5,571 nucleotides of DNA from the NCBI GenBank assembly GCA_903923795.1, contig CAIXYX010000051.1:1-5571 (forward strand), in the 5' to 3' direction. Shown in pieces: positions 1 through 4,371 of this stretch. Within the stretch, counting starts at the first letter, position 1. The number at the start of each line of letters is the position of its first letter. The position numbers and the translations under genes are program-made. Origin of the DNA: an uncultured Microcaldota archaeon (GTDB lineage: Archaea > Micrarchaeota > Micrarchaeia > Anstonellales > Anstonellaceae). Below the pieces are notes generated by a model. It was not told the DNA's origin, searched no databases, and worked only from the letters and a program-made list of their open reading frames with translations.

Positions 1-231
1 ATCCACACATTCCCCGAGAAGGGATACGCCTCGGTGGACATATTCTCGTGCAAGGATTTCGATGTCGAGCATGCGACGGACATAATCGTGTCGAAGCTCG
101 AGGCCAAGACTTATGAGAAGAACTTCTTCAACCGGGGAAGGCACTTCCCGAAAGACATCTGGAGAAACAACCAGATGATGGCGATGCAGAGAAGCCAGAA
201 GACGGCGATTACGGCGAAGGAGGAGGAATAG
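1..231 (+). CDS. speH: S-adenosylmethionine decarboxylase proenzyme, C-terminal part (5' end outside window)
   Basis: This is the C-terminal 76 residues of a class 1B (SpeH-type) AdoMet decarboxylase, the pyruvoyl enzyme that makes decarboxylated AdoMet, the aminopropyl donor for polyamines. The frame is open from base 1 and reads IHTFPEKGYASVDIFSC. This matches the family block in which the His of IHT and the Cys of F(S/T)C are catalytic. They are 15 residues apart here, the same spacing as His68 and Cys83 of the Thermotoga enzyme. The self-cleaving Ser that yields the pyruvoyl group should lie about five residues upstream of that His, just outside the window. A typical RGRHFPKDIW segment follows. 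The last ~20 residues (MMAMQRSQKT to the EEE end) are a charged tail that is probably dispensable. By alignment to the Thermotoga numbering the full protein would be about 140 residues, normal for the family. The stop is TAG at 229-231. Confidence 0.9.
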   Translation: MHTFPEKGYASVDIFSCKDFDVEHATDIIVSKLEAKTYEKNFFNRGRHFPKDIWRNNQMMAMQRSQKTAITAKEEE

Positions 232-241
232 AACTCTTCTT

Positions 242-284
242 AGTTCATTTTGTTTTATATTTTCTCAATTTACAGGGTTTTTAA
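242..284 (+). terminator. T-rich tract after the AdoMet decarboxylase gene
   Basis: Several T runs (248-251, 253-256, 261-263, 277-281) begin about 15 bases after the speH stop. No stable stem precedes them. Archaeal RNA polymerase can terminate on oligo-T tracts without a hairpin, so this is a plausible terminator. It suggests the decarboxylase and the downstream gene are not one simple operon. Confidence 0.4.
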
Positions 285-344
285 ACAAGGAAAAGAGTGT
301 ACAGAAAAACGTCCGAGCCCTGCTTGTATCAAAGCGTACAAAGG

Positions 345-353
345 TATTATAAG
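345..353 (+). promoter_or_regulatory. Candidate TATA box
   Basis: TATTATAAG lies in an A/T-rich stretch. Archaeal spacing would start a transcript near 372-376, giving a ~105-base leader before the start at 480 and a ~26-base leader before the short ORF at 400. No clear purine-rich BRE is visible, so support is modest. Confidence 0.3.
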
Positions 354-399
354 TCTGAAAATGCATAGAAAGAAACGTAGAGCATAGTTTCACCAAAGC

Positions 400-483
400 A
401 TGAATGGGGTGTTTTGGGGCAGTTTTGCGCAAGCTGGCGCAGGCGCGCGGACAATAATGCATAGAATACCTTCACGAGTGTGA
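400..483 (+). CDS. Possible 27-codon leader ORF overlapping the next start
   Basis: ATG at 400 opens a short frame ending at TGA 481-483. The product begins MNGVFWGSFAQAGAGAR and is rich in Gly and Ala. Its stop overlaps the GTG at 480-482 as GTGA, the four-base overlap typical of translational coupling. There is no Shine-Dalgarno site upstream. A perfect 5-bp hairpin (426-441) lies inside it. It may be chance; it is listed because of the overlap geometry and because the main gene has no ribosome binding site of its own. Confidence 0.2.
   Translation: MNGVFWGSFAQAGAGARTIMHRIPSRV
426..441 (+). repeat. GC-rich inverted repeat (hairpin)
   Basis: TGCGC at 426-430 pairs perfectly with GCGCA at 437-441 around the loop AAGCTG. 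Two flanking T-G wobbles (424-425 with 442-443) could extend it. It is not followed by a T tract, so it is not a standard terminator. It could be a leader structure or part of a structured RNA. Confidence 0.4.
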
Positions 484-2012
484 AAAAGATGAATTCGGTA
501 TATCAACTGAAGAAAGAGAAAAAATCGGATGCTCGAGAGGTTAATTCGAATACCTTGAACAGAGCAGCGATAAAGGCATATGAGAAGACGATGAAAGAAC
601 CTCCGTTGTCACTGGAGCTGCGGCCGGAACGGATAGAAATATGGCGCAAAGAAAAGGAGATTACGCATAAATACGACATTGCGCTCGAACAGATGATGGA
701 TGCCGAGAATATAATAAAAGATGCGGACGAATGGGGTTCGCAGATGGAGAAAAATGAGCAGAAACACGAGATGGCCAAGGAGGAGATTATACGACAGAGC
801 AAACAGGTTCAAGAAATAATCAGCCAAATAACGGCGAGGCCTGAGGAAGCGTTCTTATCATATGATGCGAGGGCGATGAAAGACACGCAAAAACGGCTGA
901 TTGACGATGCGAGAAAAAATTGGAATGACGAAAAGAACTATTACACCAAGGAGCGCCCGGACCAGAATAAGTTCAAAAAGACCGCAGACAGAGCGGCCAT
1001 GATAACGCGCATCCCAAAAGCAAGGGATTATTCTGATTATGACTATAGGAGCCTCTCGATGCTGTATTGCGAGAGCACGGATGAGAAGCACAGCGTAGCC
1101 AACTTCCTTAAACAGAAAATCTTCCTCAATCTTGCGAATGCAGACAGAAATGATTTTGCGTTGGTTGTTATCGGCGCGGGCGGGGACGGGAGGCTTGCCA
1201 AAAAACTCGCGGGCAGGACGACTGACTCTGACACGCTGATACGGCAATTCTTCTCGGAAGTGCACCTCATCAACACGGAAGAGACAGAAGCGATAGAGGT
1301 GCTGCGGGAGTATTTCGAGACCAAGTTCTACAAAGTGACCAAAGAGGATATGCAAAGATTTGGCGGGCAGGGGAATCCGAGTGATATTTACCGTCCGAGT
1401 GAGAAAATAGAGGGGGAGACGCTCATGAGAATTTCGCAGGGGCACATAAGGGAAAAGATGCCTCTGAATTACCAGATAATCCCGGCAAAGTTCCCGGATG
1501 ATGAAAGATCAAGGCAGCACATGGGAGATGTCGTCCTTCTCAATTATATGCTGCCATATAATCCATTCGGCCAGTGGATCAACATCATAGAATCCGCGTA
1601 TGAGCAAGTGAAACCGGGAGGGATTCTCGTAATCCCCATGCATGAATTGGATTCCAAAGACCCGAAAAAGAGCATCGGGCTGTTTTTGAACCGGATAGGA
1701 GGGCACACATATAACATCGACCTGTTCGCGGATAAAATCGAGGCGACCCTCAAGCCGAAAAAAGCGGAATTCACCTATCATCTCATTGACGGAAGCAGTC
1801 TGGTGAGCACGGAGCATTTCGCACAGATGCTGGTGAAATTCGCGGCCTTGGACTGCGAGCCCAATCTCGGAAAGATCGAGCAGCACCCCGACGAGCTCAA
1901 GGCGTTCGTCGACGGCCAGAAGACAAGGCTCAAGATCGAGGGGAACGGCGATATTGAGCTGTACGAAATAGCCCAGCAGAGCAAGATCATCATCGCCCAC
2001 AAACCGTTGTGA
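480..2012 (+). CDS. Coiled-coil N-terminal protein with class I SAM-dependent methyltransferase-like domain
   Basis: A 510-residue cytosolic protein with no signal peptide or membrane segment. Residues ~30-170 are highly charged and Lys/Glu/Gln-rich, with heptad-like spacing expected of a helical coiled coil. Residues ~190-450 look like a Rossmann-fold methyltransferase: motif I LVVIGAGGDGR (228-238, the glycine loop that binds AdoMet), an acidic segment after VHLIN (261-269), motif IV DVVLLNYMLPYN (350-361), and the helix-strand VKPGGILVIPM (377-387). The end, EIAQQSKIIIAHKP, resembles the final beta hairpin of such domains. The substrate is unknown; I do not recognise a named family. Spermidine synthase was considered because of the AdoMet decarboxylase neighbour and the GGDG residues, but the rest does not match. 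The start is uncertain: GTG 480 or ATG 489, neither with a Shine-Dalgarno site. ATA isoleucine codons are frequent in the first half, unlike the next gene. Confidence 0.75.
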   Translation: MKKMNSVYQLKKEKKSDAREVNSNTLNRAAIKAYEKTMKEPPLSLELRPERIEIWRKEKEITHKYDIALEQMMDAENIIKDADEWGSQMEKNEQKHEMAKEEIIRQSKQVQEIISQITARPEEAFLSYDARAMKDTQKRLIDDARKNWNDEKNYYTKERPDQNKFKKTADRAAMITRIPKARDYSDYDYRSLSMLYCESTDEKHSVANFLKQKIFLNLANADRNDFALVVIGAGGDGRLAKKLAGRTTDSDTLIRQFFSEVHLINTEETEAIEVLREYFETKFYKVTKEDMQRFGGQGNPSDIYRPSEKIEGETLMRISQGHIREKMPLNYQIIPAKFPDDERSRQHMGDVVLLNYMLPYNPFGQWINIIESAYEQVKPGGILVIPMHELDSKDPKKSIGLFLNRIGGHTYNIDLFADKIEATLKPKKAEFTYHLIDGSSLVSTEHFAQMLVKFAALDCEPNLGKIEQHPDELKAFVDGQKTRLKIEGNGDIELYEIAQQSKIIIAHKPL

Positions 2013-2022
2013 GAAAAAACTC
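2011..2022. repeat. Small palindrome GAGAAAAAACTC upstream of the Lrp promoter
   Basis: GAG-N6-CTC symmetry with an A6 centre sits about 10 bases upstream of the TATA box and overlaps the preceding stop. Lrp/AsnC proteins often bind weakly palindromic sites with an A/T-rich middle near their own promoters, so an autoregulatory operator is conceivable. The arms are only three bases, so chance is a real alternative. Confidence 0.2.
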
Positions 2023-2031
2023 CCGACTGGC

Positions 2032-2040
2032 TTTTTATAG
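2032..2040 (+). promoter_or_regulatory. TATA box of the tandem Lrp/AsnC gene
   Basis: TTTTTATAG is centred about 26 bases before the ATG at 2062. Archaeal transcription usually starts 22-27 bases after the TATA centre, so the transcript should begin at or next to the ATG, giving a leaderless mRNA. This fits the absence of a Shine-Dalgarno site in the 49-base gap. Confidence 0.65.
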
Positions 2041-2061
2041 GCCCCGAACGAGAAACAACCC

Positions 2062-3117
2062 ATGCCCAGCAACAGCCTCGATGGACTGGACCGGCGCCTC
2101 ATGTACGAGCTGGACCTTGATTCCCGCCAGCCGCTATCGAAACTCGCCAGACGCCTCCGCACCTCGGTGCAGAGGATAGACTACCGCCTCCGCTCGCTTG
2201 AGAAGCGGGGGGTGATCATCGGCTATATCACGCTGGTCGACTTGAGAAAACTGGGCACATATTGCTATTTCGTCTGCTGCATCCGCACCTATCGGATGTC
2301 GAGCCAGGAGAGAGATACGCATCTGCGCGCAATCGCCAAAGACGACGAATGCACACTCGCTTATGGCTGCGAGGGCGCGTGGGATGCGATGGTGGGAACG
2401 GTGGCGAAGGACATCTTCGAGGCCAAGACCATCTTCTCGCGCCTGCTCGCGCCCATAGTGAGCCGCATACGGCAGAAAATCATCTATACGGAAATGCGCA
2501 TATACACTTATGGCCGGCGGTACATGCTCGAACCTGAGCAGGAACTGCTGGAGACCGGAGCGGCGAGCGCACTCGAGGAGAGGAAACACCAGTATCTGGT
2601 GACCAGAGAGCCGGTTGCGATTGTGCCCCATGATGAACTGGACTTGGATATCCTGCGCATCCTCTCCTCCGACGCCCGCACGCCAAGCATGAAAATCGCA
2701 AAACTGACCAATACGACCCCGGAGACCGTGGTGCGGCGCATCCGCCGGATGGAACGGGAGGGCATCATCGAGCGGTACGCCACGCTGCTCAACCCCCAGA
2801 AATACGGCTACCAGTTCAACCGCATCACGGTCGAACTGACGTCCATAGACGAAAACCGGTTGCGCGAGGTCGTCGAATACATGAAACAGTTCACCAACAT
2901 GTTCAGATTCATCGAGGTGTTCGAATTCGACGGATTCATGATGGATATCGTCTCCCATACATTCGACGAGATGGAGTATGTTGTATCCGAATTCCGAGAC
3001 CACTATAGAGAGTATATCGACGACATGAAGACAGTGCGCATCGTGCGGATATACAAGGCAGTCTACTTCCCGACGTTTGGGAAACGGAATACCGGAAAGA
3101 AATTGGATAAACCATAG
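2062..3117 (+). CDS. Tandem (duplicated) Lrp/AsnC-family transcriptional regulator
   Basis: A 351-residue DNA-binding protein, about twice the usual ~150-residue Lrp/AsnC length, made of two full Lrp-like units. The first winged HTH spans residues ~6-56 (LDGLDRRLMYELDLDSRQPL, then the recognition-helix region SVQRIDYRLRSLEKRGVI). It is followed by an alpha/beta RAM-like effector domain (~60-150). A linker (~155-185) leads to the second HTH at ~192-242 (LDLDILRILSSDARTPSM, then TPETVVRRIRRMEREGII) and a second RAM-like domain (~250-335) ending in a basic tail. Normal Lrp proteins dimerise through RAM domains, so this protein may be a covalent pseudo-dimer with two non-identical effector sites. 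The first RAM domain contains the Cys-rich strand CYFVCC, which the second lacks. The effector and targets are unknown. ATG 2062 is chosen because the TATA box is at leaderless spacing. The gene has its own terminator downstream. Confidence 0.9.
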   Translation: MPSNSLDGLDRRLMYELDLDSRQPLSKLARRLRTSVQRIDYRLRSLEKRGVIIGYITLVDLRKLGTYCYFVCCIRTYRMSSQERDTHLRAIAKDDECTLAYGCEGAWDAMVGTVAKDIFEAKTIFSRLLAPIVSRIRQKIIYTEMRIYTYGRRYMLEPEQELLETGAASALEERKHQYLVTREPVAIVPHDELDLDILRILSSDARTPSMKIAKLTNTTPETVVRRIRRMEREGIIERYATLLNPQKYGYQFNRITVELTSIDENRLREVVEYMKQFTNMFRFIEVFEFDGFMMDIVSHTFDEMEYVVSEFRDHYREYIDDMKTVRIVRIYKAVYFPTFGKRNTGKKLDKP

Positions 3118-3161
3118 ATGGGATTTCGATGCGCCCACCAGATTCCCACAACGGCGATGAC

Positions 3162-3185
3162 GGGCCGCCGGAGAGGCTCTTTTTT
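3162..3185 (+). terminator. Hairpin plus T6 terminator after the Lrp gene
   Basis: GGGCC (3162-3166) can pair with GGCTC (3175-3179), with one G-T wobble, around an 8-base loop. T6 follows immediately (3180-3185), and a second T-rich run follows at 3197-3211. The stem is short, but the T tracts fit archaeal termination of the regulator transcript, 45-70 bases after its stop. Confidence 0.55.
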
Positions 3186-3216
3186 GAAAAATACCTTATT
3201 TTTTCGATTTTAACCG

Positions 3217-3225
3217 TATAAAAAC
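3217..3225 (+). promoter_or_regulatory. Candidate upstream TATA box (TATAAAAA)
   Basis: A consensus-like TATAAAAA follows the terminator region. It predicts initiation near 3243-3248, about 50 bases before the small ORF at 3298. It could be an alternative promoter to the one at 3243-3252, or simply part of the A-rich spacer. Confidence 0.35.
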
Positions 3226-3242
3226 AAGAAAAAGTCTGGCTC

Positions 3243-3252
3243 GCTTATATAT
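3243..3252 (+). promoter_or_regulatory. TATA box for the small ORF / GXGXG transcript
   Basis: CTTATATATC is a strong archaeal TATA match. Its centre predicts a transcription start near 3270-3275. This leaves a ~25-base leader carrying the Shine-Dalgarno site at 3285-3290, followed by the ATG at 3298. An ATG at 3270 in another frame is also close to leaderless spacing. Confidence 0.6.
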
Positions 3253-3284
3253 CCCTAAACTGGCGCTTAATGCTCAGGAGAAAA

Positions 3285-3290
3285 GGGAGG
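3285..3290 (+). promoter_or_regulatory. Strong Shine-Dalgarno site
   Basis: GGGAGG, containing a full GGAGG, lies seven bases before the ATG at 3298. It selects that ATG over the one at 3270 and shows that a short protein is probably translated here. Confidence 0.6.
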
Positions 3291-3297
3291 AAAACAA

Positions 3298-3396
3298 ATG
3301 ACCTACCGCAACAAACTCGGCCAAATCCTCGATTGGGTGAAGAACGCGAAAGCGAGCGGTCTCCAATACCCGGATTTGACCGAATATTCGCAGTGA
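3298..3396 (+). CDS. Small ORF (32 aa), possibly the 5' part of a frame-disrupted gene
   Basis: ATG 3298 follows a GGGAGG Shine-Dalgarno site and a good TATA box, and opens a 32-codon frame ending in TGA 3394-3396. The product starts MTYRNKLGQILDWVKNAKAS and looks like a short amphipathic helix. About 70% of its codons end in G or C, as in the well-supported Lrp gene, so this frame is likely coding. The overlapping 85-codon frame from 3270 looks like an out-of-frame reading here (Arg/Pro-rich, with a lower fraction of codons ending in G or C). After ~3390 that second frame becomes the more coding-like one, so the real product may be a ~76-residue protein made by joining the two. I recognise no family. 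It may be the first gene of a transcript with the GXGXG gene 170 bases downstream. Confidence 0.45.
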   Translation: MTYRNKLGQILDWVKNAKASGLQYPDLTEYSQ

Positions 3397-3527
3397 AAAA
3401 AGCAAATGACGGGCATGAAAAAATGGCCCTGTGGCATCAGTCGGCATTGGGAGGCGAGAAAGTCAGAATTGTCACCATTAATCCGAAGGGAGCAAATGCG
3501 AGGGGGAACGCACTCAAATCCGAATGA
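3390..3527 (+). other. Continuation of coding signal in the -1 frame after the small ORF
   Basis: This segment, read in the frame of the ATG at 3270, encodes 45 residues running AVKKANDGHEKMALWHQSAL and ending before TGA 3525-3527. About 34 of 43 codons start with a purine, a common mark of real coding sequence, against roughly 28 of 47 in the frame of the small ORF, which reopens at 3406-3540. It has no convincing start of its own. It may be the displaced 3' part of the small gene (natural frameshift, recoding or sequence error), or untranslated sequence. No family is recognised. Confidence 0.3.
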
Positions 3528-3554
3528 CATTCACGCTTAAAAGAAATTCACAAA

Positions 3555-3559
3555 GAGGG
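3555..3559 (+). promoter_or_regulatory. Shine-Dalgarno site setting the GXGXG gene start
   Basis: GAGGG lies seven bases before the ATG at 3567 and only one base before the alternative TTG at 3561. Only the ATG has usable spacing, which fixes the start. Confidence 0.6.
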
Positions 3560-3566
3560 ATTGCAT

Positions 3567-4280
3567 ATGAAGACATCCATGCGCAGGAAATTCGGCAACG
3601 ATGAGACTGACGGACGGCTGCAAGCTGTATTCGCGGGACTGCTGGCCAAAACCACGCAAATTGAGCCGGACCAGTTCTACAATTCGGCATGCGAGCAGCT
3701 TGCAGCCCTTGACATAAAATCAAAGGACGTCATGGCCTTCTCGCGCCGCCTAAAATCTTACCGCCACCACCCGAACATCGCCAAGGCGGCCGGGCTGTAT
3801 ATCAGCGCGATGATGGCCAAAAGCGCGGAAACACAGTTCGTGGTGTCGCCGGCAGGGATGGAGAAACCGCTGGACTACCTTGGATATAGGAACACAAAGG
3901 AAGTGGTTGTGATAGGCACGGCCGGCGCCCGTCTCGGATACGGGATGACGGGCGGCTCGATTTTCATTGACGGGGATGCTGGCATCGAGGCCGGCGCCCA
4001 CATGACTGACGGCACAATCTGGGTGCAGGGCGATGCGGCAGATCGGGCAGGCCTGTTCATGCAGGGCGGACTCATCCATATCCGCGGCCACGCTGGAAAG
4101 GAATTGGGGCACGGCAGGCAGGGCGGAACGATTCTCACCGGCGCCAACGCGAAACCCAGCCCATTGCCGGCCAGCGCGATGATCGACACAAGCAGGGACA
4201 CGGTTGCACGCCACACCATCCGCCCGGACGACCCGATGCACATTTTGGCGCGCGAACCGGCCAAAATCACTGTCGCGTAG
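3567..4280 (+). CDS. GXGXG-domain beta-helix protein (glutamate synthase domain 3 / FwdC-like)
   Basis: A 237-residue soluble protein. Residues ~123-196 hold four repeats spaced 19 residues apart (LGYGMTGGSIFIDGDAG, AGAHMTDGTIWVQGDAA, AGLFMQGGLIHIRGHAG, LGHGRQGGTILTGANAK). This is the GXGXG signature of the right-handed beta-helix in the C-terminal domain of glutamate synthase large subunits, archaeal split GltB3 proteins and formylmethanofuran dehydrogenase subunit C. Strand KEVVVIG (111-117) precedes the repeats. The domain is structural, not catalytic. Residues 1-95 appear mainly helical and are not part of the usual domain. No glutaminase, FMN-synthase or dehydrogenase subunit is nearby in the window, so the partner is unknown. 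ATG 3567 is preferred over TTG 3561 because GAGGG (3555-3559) lies seven bases upstream of the ATG, whereas it touches the TTG. Confidence 0.8.
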   Translation: MKTSMRRKFGNDETDGRLQAVFAGLLAKTTQIEPDQFYNSACEQLAALDIKSKDVMAFSRRLKSYRHHPNIAKAAGLYISAMMAKSAETQFVVSPAGMEKPLDYLGYRNTKEVVVIGTAGARLGYGMTGGSIFIDGDAGIEAGAHMTDGTIWVQGDAADRAGLFMQGGLIHIRGHAGKELGHGRQGGTILTGANAKPSPLPASAMIDTSRDTVARHTIRPDDPMHILAREPAKITVA

Positions 4281-4300
4281 CGCTGTCGGTTCTGGCGCCG

Positions 4301-4323
4301 CTTTTTCTTCTCCATTTTTTTCT
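4301..4323 (+). terminator. Oligo-T terminator after the GXGXG gene
   Basis: T5 (4302-4306) and T7 (4315-4321) in a pyrimidine tract begin about 20 bases after the stop. The GC-rich sequence before it (4286-4300, containing GGCGCC) might form a weak stem. Multiple T runs are typical of archaeal termination. Confidence 0.55.
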
Positions 4324-4341
4324 CTCCGCCCACCCCACTGC

Positions 4342-4352
4342 TTTTAATATAT
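4342..4352 (+). promoter_or_regulatory. TATA box of the lipocalin-like gene
   Basis: TTTTAATATAT is centred about 25 bases before the ATG at 4372. This is the spacing expected for a leaderless transcript, and it argues for that ATG rather than the GTG at 4360. Confidence 0.65.
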
Positions 4353-4371
4353 CGCCGAGGTGGCAAATGCG

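Larger units (their letters stand above)
285..479 (+). other. Leader / intergenic region upstream of the methyltransferase-like gene
   Basis: About 195 bases without a convincing conventional gene. It contains a TATA-like TATTATAAG at 345-353, two copies of ATGCATAGAA (361-370 and 457-466), a GC-rich hairpin at 426-441, and a short + strand ORF (400-483). The 65-codon ORF on the opposite strand (265-462) has no recognisable protein character and no promoter. A long untranslated leader, a leader peptide or a small RNA are all possible; none is established. Confidence 0.4.

Noticed and set aside
265..462. 65-codon - strand ORF in the leader region
   Set aside because: No ribosome binding site or TATA box in the right place, and no family-like features in the sequence.
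858..1445. 195-codon - strand frame inside the methyltransferase-like gene
   Set aside because: It lies antisense to a protein with recognisable methyltransferase motifs, has no promoter or ribosome site, and its translation shows no motif.
480..2012. Spermidine synthase (aminopropyltransferase), suggested by the AdoMet decarboxylase neighbour and the GGDG loop
   Set aside because: The expected acidic active-site motifs and N-terminal beta domain are absent, and a charged helical region is in their place.
2134..3138. 334-codon open frame on the - strand opposite the Lrp gene
   Set aside because: It is a shadow of the G/C-ending codons of a clear Lrp/AsnC gene. Its product is His/Asp/Val-rich with no domain character.
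3394..3396. TGA as a selenocysteine or reassigned codon joining 3298-3396 to 3406-3540
   Set aside because: The downstream part in this frame has weaker coding bias than the -1 frame, no SECIS-like structure was recognised, and other genes here end in TGA normally.
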